A stretch of DNA of 64,000 nt from Mediterraneibacter gnavus ATCC 29149 (GCF_008121495.1 NZ_CP043051.1:558001-622000), one strand, 5' to 3'. Shown: positions 9,650 through 20,055, numbered from the stretch's first letter. The notes: generated by a model from the letters alone, not told the origin. A program made the numbers and translations.

Positions 9650-10089
9650 TAGATCACCTCTGCTTTTCCACCAAGGGCCTCAATCTTTTCAACAGCGCCT
9701 GCACTGAATGCATTTGCCTGAACAGTGAGTTTCTTAGTTAACTCTCCGTTTCCAAGAATTTTAACACCATCTCTAGGATTTGTTACGATACCGCTTTCGA
9801 TCAGAGTTTCAACGGAAACTGTTGCGCCATCTTCAAATCTTTCTAATGCACTTACATTGATACCAACGATTTCTTTAGAGTTTCTGCATTTGAATCCTCT
9901 CTTTGGTATTCTTCTGTATAAAGGCATCTGACCACCTTCAAAGCCTGGTCTTGTTGCTCCGGAACGAGCCTTCTGACCTTTGTGACCTTTACCAGCTGTC
10001 TTACCATTTCCAGAACCGTGTCCACGGCCTCTTCTGAAATTATCGCTGTGCTTAGAACCGTCTGCCGGTCTTAAGTTAGATAAGTCCAT
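9649..10089 (-). CDS. rplO: Large ribosomal subunit protein L15
   Basis: A 146-residue 50S protein with the glycine-rich basic N-terminal extension ([19 protein letters not shown]) that threads into 23S rRNA, and a globular C-terminal domain. It shares one base with secY, so the two are translationally coupled. It lies 25 bases after rpmD, with a good GGAGG site. Confidence 0.98.
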   Translation of the reverse strand: MDLSNLRPADGSKHSDNFRRGRGHGSGNGKTAGKGHKGQKARSGATRPGFEGGQMPLYRRIPKRGFKCRNSKEIVGINVSALERFEDGATVSVETLIESGIVTNPRDGVKILGNGELTKKLTVQANAFSAGAVEKIEALGGKAEVI

Positions 10090-10114
10090 GATATTACCTC
10101 CTTATCGTCTGAAA

Positions 10115-10297
10115 TTAAGCTTCTTCTTCAACTTTTACTAAATGTCTAACCTGCTGTACCATACCTCTGGTAGCTGCATTATCTGGTAATACGACTGTTT
10201 TGTTCACTTTCTTTAATCCAAGTGCCTCAACAGTTCTTTTATGCTTTGGTACGGCACCGATTGTAGACTTTACTAATGTAACTTTTAAATTTGCCAT
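10115..10297 (-). CDS. rpmD: Large ribosomal subunit protein L30
   Basis: A 60-residue bacterial-length L30. I chose the second ATG ([14 protein letters not shown], 10297) because the AGGAGG site is 9 bases from it and only 3 bases from the first ATG. The family motifs [19 protein letters not shown] and [15 protein letters not shown] are present. Standard position between rpsE and rplO. Confidence 0.97.
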   Translation of the reverse strand: MANLKVTLVKSTIGAVPKHKRTVEALGLKKVNKTVVLPDNAATRGMVQQVRHLVKVEEEA

Positions 10298-10310
10298 TTT
10301 CATTTACCTC

Positions 10311-10820
10311 CTAGCCTACGATCTCTTCTACTGATTTGCCGCGAAGTTTTGCTACTTCTTCCGGAGTCTTAACGTCTTTCAGACCTGCGATTGTTGCAAG
10401 TACGACATTCTGTTTGTTGTTAGATCCCAGAGATTTTGTACGGATGTTCTTGATACCTGCCATCTCGATAACCGCACGAGCCGGACCACCGGCGATAACT
10501 CCAGTACCTTCCGGAGCTTTTTTCAGCAGTACGGAAGCGCTGCCGAATTTTCCGATCACATCATGTGTAATGCTCTCGTTTTCATCTAATGCAACTTTAA
10601 TCAGATTTTTAGCTGCATCTTCTTTTCCTTTACGGATAGCTTCTGGAATTTCAGTAGCCTTTCCTAAACCTGCACCAACATGGCCTTTTCCATCGCCAAC
10701 AACTACTAAAGCTGTGAATCTGAAGTTACGACCACCTTTAACAACTTTGGTAACACGTTTGATTGATACCACTTTTTCTGTTAATTCTAAATTACTAGCA
10801 TCAATGCGTTCCTGTCTCAT
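10311..10820 (-). CDS. rpsE: Small ribosomal subunit protein S5
   Basis: A 169-residue 30S protein involved in decoding accuracy and mRNA entry. The N-terminal double-stranded RNA-binding fold has [19 protein letters not shown], and the C-terminal S5 domain has [12 protein letters not shown] and the SLGSNN motif. It lies 16 bases after rplR. Confidence 0.98.
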   Translation of the reverse strand: MRQERIDASNLELTEKVVSIKRVTKVVKGGRNFRFTALVVVGDGKGHVGAGLGKATEIPEAIRKGKEDAAKNLIKVALDENESITHDVIGKFGSASVLLKKAPEGTGVIAGGPARAVIEMAGIKNIRTKSLGSNNKQNVVLATIAGLKDVKTPEEVAKLRGKSVEEIVG

Positions 10821-10836
10821 CTGTGTTCTCCCTTCC

Positions 10837-11205
10837 TTAGAAATTCAGTCCAGCTTCTCTAGCTGCATCTGCTAATGCTTTAACTTTTCCCTGATAGATG
10901 AATCCGCCTCTGTCGAATACAACATCAGTGATTCCTTTTGCTTTTGCTTTTTCAGCAATTACTTTTCCTAAGTATGCTGCTGCTTCAACGTTGTTGGTTT
11001 TTTCTAATTCTGCTTTTACATCTTTTTCAAGTGTAGACGCTGCAACCAGAGTGTTTCCAACTGTATCATCGATAATCTGAGCATACATATGATTATTACT
11101 TCTAAACACAGCCAAACGTGGTCTTTCAGCAGTACCGCTGAAACGGTTACGTAATTTCATGTGTTTTTTTCTACGAACTTCGCTTCTTGATTTCTTACTA
11201 ACCAT
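10837..11205 (-). CDS. rplR: Large ribosomal subunit protein L18
   Basis: A 122-residue 5S rRNA-binding protein. An in-frame GTG two codons upstream is only 3 bases from the GGAG site, so I prefer the ATG at 11205 ([20 protein letters not shown]), which has a 9-base spacing. The [10 protein letters not shown] core and the C-terminal [20 protein letters not shown] are intact. Confidence 0.97.
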   Translation of the reverse strand: MVSKKSRSEVRRKKHMKLRNRFSGTAERPRLAVFRSNNHMYAQIIDDTVGNTLVAASTLEKDVKAELEKTNNVEAAAYLGKVIAEKAKAKGITDVVFDRGGFIYQGKVKALADAAREAGLNF

Positions 11206-11222
11206 TTTCACACTCTCCTTAA

Positions 11223-11765
11223 TTATTTCTTACCAGTCTTACCAACTTTGCGTCTGATAACTTCATCAGCATATTTAATACCTTTACCTTTGTATGGTTC
11301 CGGTCTTCTCTTATCTCTGATTTCAGCTGCAAACTGGCCAACTTTTTCTTTGTCGATACCTTTTACTGTGATTTTGTTCTGACCTTCCAGTACAGTCTCA
11401 ACACCTTCCGGATCGATCATTTCAACTGGATGAGAGTATCCTAAGTTCAATGTCAGTTTGTTTCCGGATTTGGATGCTCTGTAACCAACACCATTAACTT
11501 CCAGAACTTTTTCGTATCCGTTTGTTACACCAACAACCATGTTGTTGATCAGTGTTCTTGTAAGACCGTGAAGAGATTTCATTTTCTTCAGATCGCTTGG
11601 TCTTGTTACAACAACTTCTTCACCTTCAACTTTGATTTCCATTTCAACTGGAAGCTCTTTTACAAGAGTTCCTTTTGGACCTGTTACAGTCACTACATTG
11701 TTTGCTGCAACTTCCACAGTTACTCCTGCTGGAATTGCAACTGGCAGTCTTCCGATACGTGACAT
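11223..11765 (-). CDS. rplF: Large ribosomal subunit protein L6
   Basis: A 180-residue protein of two tandem L6 folds located near the sarcin-ricin loop. It starts [15 protein letters not shown], and the second fold ends with [18 protein letters not shown]. It lies 104 bases downstream of rpsH and 17 bases before rplR. Full length. Confidence 0.98.
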   Translation of the reverse strand: MSRIGRLPVAIPAGVTVEVAANNVVTVTGPKGTLVKELPVEMEIKVEGEEVVVTRPSDLKKMKSLHGLTRTLINNMVVGVTNGYEKVLEVNGVGYRASKSGNKLTLNLGYSHPVEMIDPEGVETVLEGQNKITVKGIDKEKVGQFAAEIRDKRRPEPYKGKGIKYADEVIRRKVGKTGKK

Positions 11766-11869
11766 ACCTGTTTCCTCCTTAACTTAGATTTTCGGAGGAG
11801 CTGCTTTGGCTCCTCTGTTTTCAGTTACAATTATCTATGTTTTACACAGAATATCTCGGTGTTCAGTGC

Positions 11870-12271
11870 CTACCAAACGAAGCAGAGTACTTCTCCACCT
11901 ACGCCAAGTTTTCTGGCTTCTTTATCTGTGATAACACCTTTGTTTGTAGAAAGGATTGCTGTTCCGAGTCCTCCGAGTACTCTCGGGATATCCTCTGTTC
12001 CAGCATACACACGCAGACCTGGTTTGGAGATTCTCTTCAGACCAGAGATAACTTTTTCGTTCTTGTCTGCACCATATTTCAGTGTAATATGGATTGTTTC
12101 AAAGTGTCCATCTTCTACGATATCATATTTTGCGATGTATCCTTCATTGAAAAGAATCTCAGCGATTGCTTTTTTCATTTTGGATGCAGGTACATCTACT
12201 GTATCATGTTTCGCAGTATTTGCATTACGGATTCTTGTAAGCATATCTGCAATTGGATCGCTCATGTTCAT
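11870..12271 (-). CDS. rpsH: Small ribosomal subunit protein S8
   Basis: A 133-residue central-domain 16S binder and, in other bacteria, the translational repressor of the spc operon. The AGGAGG site lies 8 bases from [19 protein letters not shown], which supports the upstream methionine. The C-terminal motif [19 protein letters not shown] is intact. Confidence 0.98.
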   Translation of the reverse strand: MNMSDPIADMLTRIRNANTAKHDTVDVPASKMKKAIAEILFNEGYIAKYDIVEDGHFETIHITLKYGADKNEKVISGLKRISKPGLRVYAGTEDIPRVLGGLGTAILSTNKGVITDKEARKLGVGGEVLCFVW

Positions 12272-12320
12272 TTATATGACCTCCTATATGTTTATACGGG
12301 TAGTTTCCTTTGTTCCGGAC

Positions 12321-12506
12321 TTACCAGCTTGCTTTTCTTACGCCTGGGATCTGTCCTTTGTATGCCAGTTCACGGAAGCAAACACGGCAGATACCATATT
12401 TTCTCAAATATGCATGTGGACGTCCACAGATTCTGCAACGGCTGTATTCTCTTGTAGAGAATTTCTGTTTGCGCTGCTGTTTGATTTTCATTGATGTTTT
12501 AGCCAT
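12321..12506 (-). CDS. rpsZ: Small ribosomal subunit protein S14, zinc type
   Basis: A 61-residue S14 with zinc-binding cysteines at positions 24, 27, 40 and 43 (CRIC and CRVC). This is the short zinc-dependent Firmicutes form, as distinct from the 89-residue zinc-free paralogue. It lies 13 bases after rplE. Confidence 0.97.
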   Translation of the reverse strand: MAKTSMKIKQQRKQKFSTREYSRCRICGRPHAYLRKYGICRVCFRELAYKGQIPGVRKASW

Positions 12507-12519
12507 GAATTTCCCTCCT

Positions 12520-13059
12520 TTACTTTGTGAATGGCATATTGAACTGTGTCAATAATTCACGAGCTTCCTCGTCAGTCTTAGCAGTTGTAACGAAAATTAC
12601 ATCCATACCTCTGACCTTATCCACTTTGTCGTATTCGATTTCTGGGAAAATCAGCTGCTCTTTAATTCCGAGAGCGTAGTTACCTCTTCCGTCAAATGCG
12701 TTCGGATTTACACCTCTGAAGTCACGTACACGAGGAAGAGCAAGGTTGATCAGACGATCAACGAACTCATACATTCTTTCTCCTCTTAAAGTAACTTTAC
12801 ATCCGATCGGCATACCTTCTCTGATTTTGAAGTTAGCCACTGAGTTCTTAGCTCTTGTAAGAACTGCTTTCTGACCTGCGATTTTCTCAAGATCAGCTAC
12901 TGCTGACTCTAATACTTTCGCGTTTTCTTTTGCCTCACCAACACCCATGTTGATTACAACTTTGTCCAGTTTCGGCACTTCCATAGTGTTTTTATATCCA
13001 AATTTTTTGATCATTGCATCAACGATCTCATTCTGATACTGTTCTTTCAGTCTACTCAA
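12520..13059 (-). CDS. rplE: Large ribosomal subunit protein L5
   Basis: A 179-residue 5S rRNA-binding protein that contacts P-site tRNA. The N-terminal [19 protein letters not shown] and the conserved core [20 protein letters not shown] are present. It lies 23 bases after rplX. Intact. Confidence 0.98.
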   Translation of the reverse strand: MSRLKEQYQNEIVDAMIKKFGYKNTMEVPKLDKVVINMGVGEAKENAKVLESAVADLEKIAGQKAVLTRAKNSVANFKIREGMPIGCKVTLRGERMYEFVDRLINLALPRVRDFRGVNPNAFDGRGNYALGIKEQLIFPEIEYDKVDKVRGMDVIFVTTAKTDEEARELLTQFNMPFTK

Positions 13060-13082
13060 AGTTCTGGTCCTCCTTTCCCAAA

Positions 13083-13394
13083 TTAATCAATTACTTTACC
13101 TGTTGATTTTGCAAAACGAACCTTTTTGTCTCCATCCATTTTGAATCCTACTCTTGTAGCTTTTCCGTCATGCAGAAGCATTACGTTAGAAGCATCAATG
13201 TAGCCTTCCTGATGAACGATACCACCATTCTGATTCGCTGCGCTTGGTTTCGTATGCTTTGTGAGCATGTTGATTCCCTCAACCAGAACTTTTCCGTCTT
13301 TGTTATTTACAGCAAGAACTTTGCCTTCTTTGTTTTTATCTTTACCAGCGATAACTTTAACCATATCGCCTTTTTTAATCTTCATAGCTGACAT
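13083..13394 (-). CDS. rplX: Large ribosomal subunit protein L24
   Basis: A 103-residue KOW-domain protein and early 50S assembly initiator. The start [20 protein letters not shown] at 13394 has GGAGG 8 bases upstream; an in-frame GTG upstream overlaps that site and was rejected. It lies 12 bases after rplN. Confidence 0.96.
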   Translation of the reverse strand: MSAMKIKKGDMVKVIAGKDKNKEGKVLAVNNKDGKVLVEGINMLTKHTKPSAANQNGGIVHQEGYIDASNVMLLHDGKATRVGFKMDGDKKVRFAKSTGKVID

Positions 13395-13406
13395 TCTAGG
13401 CACCTC

Positions 13407-13775
13407 CTACAGTACTTCCGGAGCTAAAGAAACAATCTTCATGAAGCGTTTGTCTCTGAGCTCTCTGGCTACTGGTCCAAAAATACGTGTTCCACGTGGG
13501 TTCATATCGTCTTTTATAATTACAGCAGCATTTTCATCGAATCTGATATAGGAACCATCTTTACGACGAGTACTGTTTACAGTACGGACAACTACAGCCT
13601 TAACAACGTCACCTTTTTTAACAACGCCGCCTGGTGTTGCATCTTTAACAGACGCAACGATAACATCTCCGATGTGGGCATATCTTCTTGTAGAACCGCC
13701 AAGCACACGGATACAAAGTAATTCTTTAGCACCTGTGTTGTCTGCTACTTTAAGTCTACTTTCCTGTTGTATCAT
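13407..13775 (-). CDS. rplN: Large ribosomal subunit protein L14
   Basis: A 122-residue protein of the 50S intersubunit face. It starts [20 protein letters not shown] and ends with [23 protein letters not shown] split across the conserved tail. It lies 57 bases after rpsQ. Family-typical length. Confidence 0.98.
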   Translation of the reverse strand: MIQQESRLKVADNTGAKELLCIRVLGGSTRRYAHIGDVIVASVKDATPGGVVKKGDVVKAVVVRTVNSTRRKDGSYIRFDENAAVIIKDDMNPRGTRIFGPVARELRDKRFMKIVSLAPEVL

Positions 13776-13832
13776 GCAGGTAATCCTCCTTTATTTTCCA
13801 TTCTTTGAACGAATCTTCAAAGTGCGAATCAA

Positions 13833-14090
13833 TTATTTCGCTTTTTCTACGATCTCAACAAGTCTCCATCTTTTGTCTTTAGACAGTGGTCTTGTTTCCA
13901 TAACTCTTACTGTATCCCCAACGTTACACTCATTGTTTTCATCATGAGCTTTCAATTTATAAGTTCTTTTTACGATTTTCTTATAAAGAGGGTGTTTAAC
14001 GTGGTCTTCAACTGCGACAACGATTGTTTTGTCCATTTTATCGCTGACAACCTTGCCTGTACGAACTTTTCTTAAATTTCTTTCTTCCAC
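13833..14090 (-). CDS. rpsQ: Small ribosomal subunit protein S17
   Basis: An 85-residue OB-fold 16S-binding protein with the hallmark motifs [17 protein letters not shown] and [20 protein letters not shown]. It lies 11 bases after rpmC. Confidence 0.98.
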   Translation of the reverse strand: MEERNLRKVRTGKVVSDKMDKTIVVAVEDHVKHPLYKKIVKRTYKLKAHDENNECNVGDTVRVMETRPLSKDKRWRLVEIVEKAK

Positions 14091-14101
14091 AGTACGACCT
14101 C

Positions 14102-14308
14102 CTATTCAGCTTTAGAAGCTTCTGTGATCATCGTCTGAATTCTTGCGATGTTCTTTCTAACTTCTTTAATTCTGCTTGTGTTATCTAACTGGTTAGTTGC
14201 ATTCTGGAATCTCAGATTGAAGAGTTCCTTTTTAGCAGCTACTAATTCTTCATTTAATTCTTCTACAGATTTTGCTCTTAATTCGTTTACAAATGTATTA
14301 ATTTTCAC
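14102..14308 (-). CDS. rpmC: Large ribosomal subunit protein L29
   Basis: A 68-residue two-helix protein at the exit tunnel. I chose the GTG at 14308, giving [18 protein letters not shown], which matches the family N-terminus and has AAGGCGG about 8 bases upstream. The reading overlaps the end of rplP by 11 bases, which suggests translational coupling. A GTG three codons further upstream is possible. Confidence 0.93.
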   Translation of the reverse strand: MKINTFVNELRAKSVEELNEELVAAKKELFNLRFQNATNQLDNTSRIKEVRKNIARIQTMITEASKAE

Positions 14309-14735
14309 TGTTATCACCGCCTTCTAAGTCTGCGCGAGAAACGATTTTGCATTTGCAAGGTAATTTATGCATTGCAAGACGAAGTGCCTCTCTAGCTGTT
14401 TCCTCTGGTACTCCTGCAATTTCGAACATTACACGACCTGGTTTTACTACTGCTGCCCAGTACTCTAATGTTCCTTTTCCACTACCCATTCGAGTTTCTG
14501 CTGGTTTTGCTGTTACAGGTTTGTCTGGGAAAATTTTGATCCAAACTTTACCACCACGTTTGATGTAACGTGTCATAGCAACACGGGCTGCCTCGATCTG
14601 GTTAGAACGAATCCAGCACGGCTCTGTTGCGACAATACCATACTCACCATATGAAATCGTGTTACCTCTTAAAGCTTTACCTTTCATGGTACCACGGAAC
14701 TGTTTACGACGTTTCACTCTTTTTGGCATTAACAT
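14298..14735 (-). CDS. rplP: Large ribosomal subunit protein L16
   Basis: A 145-residue 50S protein near the A site. It begins [19 protein letters not shown] and contains [20 protein letters not shown] and [12 protein letters not shown]. It shares one base with the rpsC stop and overlaps rpmC. Intact. Confidence 0.98.
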   Translation of the reverse strand: MLMPKRVKRRKQFRGTMKGKALRGNTISYGEYGIVATEPCWIRSNQIEAARVAMTRYIKRGGKVWIKIFPDKPVTAKPAETRMGSGKGTLEYWAAVVKPGRVMFEIAGVPEETAREALRLAMHKLPCKCKIVSRADLEGGDNSEN

Positions 14736-15391
14736 TATTTATCGCTCCCTTCCTTATCTGCTCTAGTCGGAAGAACTTCGCCTTTGTAAATCCAAACCTT
14801 TACACCGACTTTTCCGTAAGTTGTGTCAGCTTCTGCGAATCCATAATCAATGTCTGCTCTCAGTGTCTGAAGCGGAATTGTTCCTTCGCTGTAGAACTCT
14901 GTACGAGCCATATCAGCTCCGCCGAGACGTCCGGAAACAGATGTCTTCACACCAAGTGCTCCTGATTTCATTGTTCTTGACATGCAGGATTTCATAGCAC
15001 GTCTGAATGAAATACGGTTTTCCAGCTGCTGTGCGATGTTTTCAGCTACTAACTGAGCATCTTTATCTGGTCTTTTTACTTCTTTGATGTCTACGATTAA
15101 TTTTTTGTTTGTGAATTTAGCAAGTTCTGCTTTCACTTTCTCAATCTCAGAACCACCCTTACCGATTACTACACCAGGTTTTGCTGTGTAGATGATGATT
15201 TTCACACGGTCAGATGCTCTTTCGATCTCGATCTTGGAAACACCTGCACTGTATAATTTCTTTTTCAGAAATGTTCTGATCTTGTTATCTTCTACCAGGT
15301 TATCTGCAAAGTCTTTTTCTGCGTACCATCTAGAATCCCATTCTTTGATAACGCCGACTCTTAAACCATGTGGATTAACTTTCTGTCCCAT
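14735..15391 (-). CDS. rpsC: Small ribosomal subunit protein S3
   Basis: A 218-residue mRNA-entry protein with a KH domain ([16 protein letters not shown]) and the C-terminal S3 domain ([18 protein letters not shown]). It starts [13 protein letters not shown] and lies 11 bases after rplV. Intact. Confidence 0.98.
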   Translation of the reverse strand: MGQKVNPHGLRVGVIKEWDSRWYAEKDFADNLVEDNKIRTFLKKKLYSAGVSKIEIERASDRVKIIIYTAKPGVVIGKGGSEIEKVKAELAKFTNKKLIVDIKEVKRPDKDAQLVAENIAQQLENRISFRRAMKSCMSRTMKSGALGVKTSVSGRLGGADMARTEFYSEGTIPLQTLRADIDYGFAEADTTYGKVGVKVWIYKGEVLPTRADKEGSDK

Positions 15392-15402
15392 GAGTGTCCT
15401 CC

Positions 15403-15789
15403 TTATCTTTCATTCAGCACGATTGTGATATGGCTCATTCTCTTTTCGATTCTGTAAGCTCTACCCTGTGCTCTCGGTCTGATTCTCTTCATTGTTGGTC
15501 CTTTGTTTGCATAACACTCTTCGATATAAAGGTTCTCAACGTTCATACCGTTGTTGTTCTCAGCATTTGCGATTGCTGATTTCAATAATTTCTCTATTAC
15601 GCTTGAAGCATATCTTGGATTATAAGCTAAAATACCAAGTGCTGTCTGTACATCCTTACCTCTGATGGCATCCAAAACGTAGCATGCTTTCTGAACAGAG
15701 ACTCTAGCGTAAGAAATCTTAGCTGATGGTCTTGTGTCTTTCTGCTCGTTTCTTTCTCTCTTGATTTGGGATCTATGTCCTTTTGCCAT
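15403..15789 (-). CDS. rplV: Large ribosomal subunit protein L22
   Basis: A 128-residue protein lining the exit tunnel. An 18-residue basic extension ([18 protein letters not shown]) precedes the normal core, which contains [20 protein letters not shown] and the tunnel hairpin with [19 protein letters not shown]. It lies 34 bases after rpsS. Confidence 0.98.
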   Translation of the reverse strand: MAKGHRSQIKRERNEQKDTRPSAKISYARVSVQKACYVLDAIRGKDVQTALGILAYNPRYASSVIEKLLKSAIANAENNNGMNVENLYIEECYANKGPTMKRIRPRAQGRAYRIEKRMSHITIVLNER

Positions 15790-15823
15790 GGATGAACCCT
15801 CCTTCCGAATAATCTAATCTATA

Positions 15824-16105
15824 TTATCTGACTTTTGACTTCTTCTCGTCTTTTCCGTGTCCTCTGTATGTTCTTGTTGCAACGAACTCTCCGAGTTTGT
15901 GTCCAACCATATCTTCTGTCACATACACCGGTACATGTTTTCTTCCGTCGTGAACAGCGATTGTGTGTCCAACAAATGACGGGAAGATTGTAGAACGACG
16001 TGACCATGTCTTAATAACTGATTTATCACCTGCAGCGTTCATAGCATCTACTTTTTTCAGTAAGCTGGCATCTGCAAATGGTCCTTTTTTAAGTGAGCGA
16101 GCCAT
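15824..16105 (-). CDS. rpsS: Small ribosomal subunit protein S19
   Basis: A 93-residue head protein of the 30S subunit. It starts [19 protein letters not shown] and contains [20 protein letters not shown]. It lies 26 bases after rplB, with AAGGAGG upstream. Confidence 0.98.
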   Translation of the reverse strand: MARSLKKGPFADASLLKKVDAMNAAGDKSVIKTWSRRSTIFPSFVGHTIAVHDGRKHVPVYVTEDMVGHKLGEFVATRTYRGHGKDEKKSKVR

Positions 16106-16131
16106 AGGTTCTAACCTCCTTGTAAACTAAA

Positions 16132-16974
16132 TTATTTGATTGCTTTACCGTCTCTTCTTCTTACGATCATCTTGTTAGAAGCTTTATTTTTCTTACGTGT
16201 CTTAAGACCAAGTGCCGGTTTACCCCATGGAGTACATGGACCTGGACGACCGATACCAGTCTTACCTTCACCACCACCGTGCGGATGGTCGTTCGGGTTC
16301 ATAACAGAACCGCGGACAGTAGGTCTGATACCCATGTGACGCTTACGTCCTGCTTTACCAACGTTGATCAGGCTGTGATCTCCGTTTCCTACGACACCGA
16401 TAGATGCTCTACAAATGATTGGAACCATTCTCATCTCACCGGATGGAAGTCTAAGTGTTGCGTATTTTCCTTCTTTCGCCATCAACTGAGCGCTGTTTCC
16501 TGCTGAACGAACCATCTGTCCGCCTTTTCCAGGATATAACTCGATGTTGTGGATCTGTGTACCAACTGGGATTTCAGAAAGTGGCAGGCAGTTTCCTACT
16601 CTTACCTCTGCTTCTGCTCCGTTCATAACTGTCATTCCGTCTTTTAATCCTTCTGGTGCAAGGATGTAAGCTTTCTCTCCGTCTGCGTAGCAGATCAGTG
16701 CGATGTTAGCTGTTCTGTTCGGATCGTATTCGATTCCGATTACAGTTGCCGGAATTCCGTCTTTTCTTCTCTTGAAGTCGATAATTCTATATTTCTTTTT
16801 AGCTCCGCCTCCGCGGTGTCTTACAGTGATTTTACCCTGGTTGTTACGACCAGCTTTTCTATTTTTAGATTCCAGTAAGGATTTCTCAGGAGTTGTTTTT
16901 GTGATCTCAGAGAAATCAGATCCTGTCATCTGTCTTCTGGAAGGTGTATATGGGTTGTATACTTTAATTCCCAT
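16132..16974 (-). CDS. rplB: Large ribosomal subunit protein L2
   Basis: A 280-residue essential protein at the peptidyl transferase centre. I chose [16 protein letters not shown] at 16974, preceded by AAAGGAGAG 6 bases upstream. The conserved C-terminal block around the functional histidine ([20 protein letters not shown]) is intact. Confidence 0.98.
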   Translation of the reverse strand: MGIKVYNPYTPSRRQMTGSDFSEITKTTPEKSLLESKNRKAGRNNQGKITVRHRGGGAKKKYRIIDFKRRKDGIPATVIGIEYDPNRTANIALICYADGEKAYILAPEGLKDGMTVMNGAEAEVRVGNCLPLSEIPVGTQIHNIELYPGKGGQMVRSAGNSAQLMAKEGKYATLRLPSGEMRMVPIICRASIGVVGNGDHSLINVGKAGRKRHMGIRPTVRGSVMNPNDHPHGGGEGKTGIGRPGPCTPWGKPALGLKTRKKNKASNKMIVRRRDGKAIK

Positions 16975-17040
16975 TACTGTCTCTCCTTTCATTTTTCCTA
17001 ATTATTTGTTTCACGGATTTGCACCGTTTAATGTCAAATC

Positions 17041-17340
17041 TTACAGCCCTTCAAAGATTTCGATATCTGCGCTCTCTTCTGTTAACTGTACAATTGCTTT
17101 CTTTGTCTTAGCTGTTTTTCCGAATGTCATTCCACGTCTTTTTGTTTTACCATCAAGGTTCATTGTGTTGACGCTTTTTACTTTTGTTCCTGCGAACATT
17201 TTTTCAACAGCTTCTTTGATCTGAGATTTTGTAGCATCTGTGTGTACCTGGAAAGTGTATTTCTTATCAGCCATCATTTCCATGCTCTTCTCAGTGATTA
17301 CCGGTTTAAGGATTACATCATAATACTGAATGTTTGCCAT
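17041..17340 (-). CDS. rplW: Large ribosomal subunit protein L23
   Basis: A 99-residue exit-tunnel docking protein for SRP and trigger factor. It starts [20 protein letters not shown] and contains [18 protein letters not shown]. It overlaps the rplD stop by one base. Confidence 0.98.
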   Translation of the reverse strand: MANIQYYDVILKPVITEKSMEMMADKKYTFQVHTDATKSQIKEAVEKMFAGTKVKSVNTMNLDGKTKRRGMTFGKTAKTKKAIVQLTEESADIEIFEGL

Positions 17341-17960
17341 TATGCGTACACCTCCTCGATATTTGCAACAGCTGCTTTTGTAGCGATTACTGTGTTGTAT
17401 TTCAGGATATCAAATACGTTGATTGTATTTGTTCTTGCTGTTTTTACATCTGCGATGTTTCTTGCAGAAAGTTCAGCGTTTACATTTCCATCTTCCAGTA
17501 CAACTAAAGCTTTGTTTACGTTCAGGCTGTTCAGCATGTTCTGGAAATTCTTTGTTTTGATTTCTCCAAAGTTCATCTCGTCGATCACGATGAATTTGTT
17601 CTCAGCTACTCTTGAAGAAAGTGCAGATTTCAGAGCTGCTCTTTTTTCTTTTTTGTTGAGTTTCATGGAGTAATCTCTTGGTGTTGGAGCGAATACAACT
17701 CCACCGCCTGTCCACTGTGGAGATCTTGTAGAACCCTGTCTTGCATGACCTGTCCCTTTCTGTCTCCATGGTTTTCTTCCGCCTCCGGAAACTTCAGAAC
17801 GAGTTTTCGCTTTCTGTGTTCCCTGACGTTTGTTTGCAAGCTGGCTTACTACTGCCATGTGTACAAGGTGTTCATTTACTTCAACACCAAACACTGCATC
17901 GCTTAAATCGATTGTACCAACTTCTTTACCTTCGATATTATAAACAGATACGTTTGCCAT
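17340..17960 (-). CDS. rplD: Large ribosomal subunit protein L4
   Basis: A 206-residue exit-tunnel protein, and the repressor of the S10 operon in enterobacteria. The tunnel loop [17 protein letters not shown] is present. It lies 29 bases after rplC and is coupled to rplW. Whether it acts on the leader upstream of rpsJ cannot be told from the sequence. Confidence 0.98.
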   Translation of the reverse strand: MANVSVYNIEGKEVGTIDLSDAVFGVEVNEHLVHMAVVSQLANKRQGTQKAKTRSEVSGGGRKPWRQKGTGHARQGSTRSPQWTGGGVVFAPTPRDYSMKLNKKEKRAALKSALSSRVAENKFIVIDEMNFGEIKTKNFQNMLNSLNVNKALVVLEDGNVNAELSARNIADVKTARTNTINVFDILKYNTVIATKAAVANIEEVYA

Positions 17961-17989
17961 CTGTGTGTTCCTCCTTTCTGTCCGTCAGA

Positions 17990-18673
17990 CTAGTTAGCCT
18001 TTACAGTTTCTTTGATTGTGATAAGAGATTTCTTAGGTCCTGGAACGGAACCTTTTACTAACAGCAGGTTGTTCTCTGCATCTACTCTTACTACTTCCAG
18101 GTTCTGAACTGTAATCTTCTTTCCACCCATCTGACCTGGCATCTTTTTACCTTTGAATACTTTACTCGGATCGGATGCCGCACCGTTAGAACCAGCGTGA
18201 CGATGGAACTTAGAACCGTGTGTCATAGGTCCTCTGCTCTGATTGTGACGCTTGATTGCTCCCTGGAAACCTTTACCTTTGGAGATTGCTGTTGCATCTA
18301 CCTTATCTCCTGCTGCGAAGATATCAGCTTTGATTTCCTGAGCCAATGTATATTCTTCAGCATTTTCAAATCTGAATTCTTTTACATATCTCTTTCCGGA
18401 AACACCTGCTTTGTCAAAGTGTCCTTTTTCTGCTTTTGTCACACCATTTCTGTGTGCAATCTCTTTTTTACCGCTCTTGTCTTTTGTGACAATCTTTTCT
18501 TTCTTGTCAACAAATCCGACCTGAACTGCTTTGTAACCGTCATTCTCAACTGTTTTAACCTGTGTTACTACACATGGTCCAGCCTGCAATACAGTTACCG
18601 GAATCAGGACTCCTGTCTCTTCATTGAAGATCTGAGTCATTCCGACTTTTGTAGCCAAAATAGCTTTCTTCAT
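17990..18673 (-). CDS. rplC: Large ribosomal subunit protein L3
   Basis: A 227-residue early assembly protein reaching into the peptidyl transferase centre. I chose [19 protein letters not shown] at 18673 (AGGAGG upstream) over an open frame extending further. The tip loop [19 protein letters not shown], with the methylatable Gln in KRHNQSRG just before it, is intact. Confidence 0.98.
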   Translation of the reverse strand: MKKAILATKVGMTQIFNEETGVLIPVTVLQAGPCVVTQVKTVENDGYKAVQVGFVDKKEKIVTKDKSGKKEIAHRNGVTKAEKGHFDKAGVSGKRYVKEFRFENAEEYTLAQEIKADIFAAGDKVDATAISKGKGFQGAIKRHNQSRGPMTHGSKFHRHAGSNGAASDPSKVFKGKKMPGQMGGKKITVQNLEVVRVDAENNLLLVKGSVPGPKKSLITIKETVKAN

Positions 18674-18774
18674 TATAATTACCTCCTGTGATTTACAGCG
18701 GAACGCTTTCGCGCTCATCCTAAATTATAGGATTGTTACTGTCTCATTTTGCTGCCCGCATTTTGTGGACTTTC

Positions 18775-19092
18775 TTATTTGTTTTTCATTTTGATATCGA
18801 TGTAAACACCTGCTGGCATTTCCAGTCTGGAAAGCGCGTCCACAGTTTTCTGTGTTGGTGTAGTGATATCAATCAGTCTCTTATGAGTTCTCTGCTCGAA
18901 CTGCTCTCTGGAATCTTTGTATTTGTGAACCGCTCTTAAGATTGTAACAACTTCCTTCTTAGTTGGAAGTGGTACCGGTCCGCTTACCTGTGCTCCGTTT
19001 TTCTTTACAGTTTCGATGATTTTTTTTGCAGATGCATCAACCAGCTGGTGATCATATGCTTTCAATGTGATTCTCATTACTTGACTTGCCAT
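18775..19092 (-). CDS. rpsJ: Small ribosomal subunit protein S10
   Basis: A 105-residue 30S head protein that is also the NusE antitermination factor. It starts [19 protein letters not shown], with AAGGAGG 11 bases before the ATG. The motifs [16 protein letters not shown] and [12 protein letters not shown] are present. It is the first gene of the supercluster and follows a structured leader. Confidence 0.98.
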   Translation of the reverse strand: MASQVMRITLKAYDHQLVDASAKKIIETVKKNGAQVSGPVPLPTKKEVVTILRAVHKYKDSREQFEQRTHKRLIDITTPTQKTVDALSRLEMPAGVYIDIKMKNK

Positions 19093-19344
19093 AAAAAAAG
19101 TCGCCTCCTTTTCGTACTTTTCACATCAGTACGACAAGCGGTGACTGTACACTCTCCCGTGTGTGTCGTGAGAAACTCACACGTTGTTTCATACCTTTAC
19201 CCATTATCGGTAAGCAGTAATCAGTTGTGATTCGTACAGTGACTTGTCGCCAGTTTCCTAACTTGACATTCGCTCCACGGAAAACCCGCTATGTGATTTC
19301 TCACTAAGCGGCAACCTCACGCTTCAACGCTATCATGCCACAGC
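19093..19344 (-). ncRNA. Structured 5' leader of the S10 operon (candidate autoregulatory RNA)
   Basis: About 250 transcribed bases without an ORF. On the minus strand CGACAAG and ACTGTAC (from 19234-19249) pair with GTACAGT and CTTGTCG (19132-19150), closing a domain that holds a CGTGTG/CACACG hairpin. A separate hairpin at 19286-19311 has GTGA/TCAC arms around a GAAA loop. A short GTAC/GTAC hairpin sits next to the ribosome binding site (19114-19132). The position and structure match the idea of a clostridial S10 leader sensed by a ribosomal protein. The class assignment is not proven. Confidence 0.6.
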
Positions 19345-19350
19345 TCTCTT

Positions 19351-19379
19351 AGTATAACGAACTTATTCTCATTTTTCAA
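19351..19379 (-). promoter_or_regulatory. Sigma-A promoter of the S10 ribosomal operon
   Basis: On the minus strand there is a -35 TTGAAA (19374-19379), a 17-base spacer and a -10 TATACT (19351-19356). Transcription would start near 19344, about 250 bases upstream of rpsJ. Confidence 0.85.
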
Positions 19380-19380
19380 G

Positions 19381-19690
19381 TACTTTTTTTATTTTTTTGT
19401 ATTTTTTTTAATACAATACAGCCGCTCACACTCGATGTTAGACATAGGCTCTGAACTGTCATGCTCACATGCAAAGAAAAGAATCTATTATAATATGAAG
19501 AAACTCTTTTACAATCTTTTCCTTTTTCCCTTCTTTAAGATTTGCCATTTTTGAAATCCCACAGAATCGGAACCTTTTTCTTATTGTCGTATCGTTTCGG
19601 AAGTAGCACATGTAACAAAAATCGCACAATTTTTTCGGTAGATTTTCACAATTTCTTGTCAAATAGTAAAAATCAAAATTTTTTTATTCT
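19381..19690. other. AT-rich gene-free spacer between two divergent promoters
   Basis: This stretch holds T-rich tracts and one short minus-strand open frame (19465-19662). That frame has no ribosome binding site or recognisable similarity, so I do not call it. It separates the S10 promoter from the plus-strand small-RNA promoter. Confidence 0.6.
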
Positions 19691-19696
19691 GATTTC

Positions 19697-19725
19697 TTGA
19701 CACTCTTTTTTCTGCGTGATATATT
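19697..19725 (+). promoter_or_regulatory. Sigma-A promoter of a plus-strand small RNA
   Basis: TTGACA (19697-19702), a 17-base spacer and TATATT (19720-19725). No coding start follows; instead a folded region ends at an intrinsic terminator 245 bases later. Confidence 0.8.
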
Positions 19726-19731
19726 AAAACC

Positions 19732-19972
19732 GACTTATGAATGAGTCATAAGTCATCGACCATTTAATTTGGTTGCTGTTGCAGTTATACTTTCGCCGAC
19801 TGTTTCCCCCAAGAACAGTCTTGCGACGGTGAACTCCAATTTATATATACATCCTCATTGTAGGATATTCCCCAGATTTGTATATAATAATACAAACTGC
19901 AAAGCAACGAGGAAAACCTCTCAATGACATACCAAAAGCAAAAAGCACGGTTTTTACCGTGCTTTTTGCTTA
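19732..19972 (+). ncRNA. Probable structured small RNA of about 240 nt, class unassigned
   Basis: It is bounded by a consensus promoter and a strong terminator and has no plausible ORF. It contains a 9-bp 5' hairpin (19732-19754) and a long-range 12-bp stem with one bulge (19772-19784 with 19897-19908). That stem encloses a 7-bp hairpin GACTGTT/AACAGTC (19798-19820), an ATCCT/AGGAT hairpin and a TTTGTAT/ATACAAA hairpin. A GAGG-AAAA-CCTC hairpin follows it. The layout resembles known large clostridial structured RNAs such as 6S RNA or the raiA motif, but I cannot assign it from sequence memory. Confidence 0.65.
19938..19970 (+). terminator. Intrinsic terminator of the small RNA
   Basis: A 14-bp stem made of GCAAAAAGCACGGT and ACCGTGCTTTTTGC around a TTTT loop, with the T-rich arm on the plus strand. 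It lies 86 bases before the methyltransferase gene and could work in both directions. Confidence 0.88.
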
Positions 19973-20055
19973 TCATTTTTGCTCATACAGTTGAAAATTT
20001 CTTCTATTTATGAGAAGATAAAACAATCATACAGTACGAAAGGAACTCTATTATT

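Noticed and set aside
19465..19662. Minus-strand open frame of 65 codons between the S10 promoter and the small RNA
   Set aside because: No ribosome binding site, biased composition from T-rich DNA, and no recognisable similarity.
19732..19972. Calling the small RNA a 6S RNA outright
   Set aside because: The general layout is compatible, but I could not match a central bubble or family sequence from memory.
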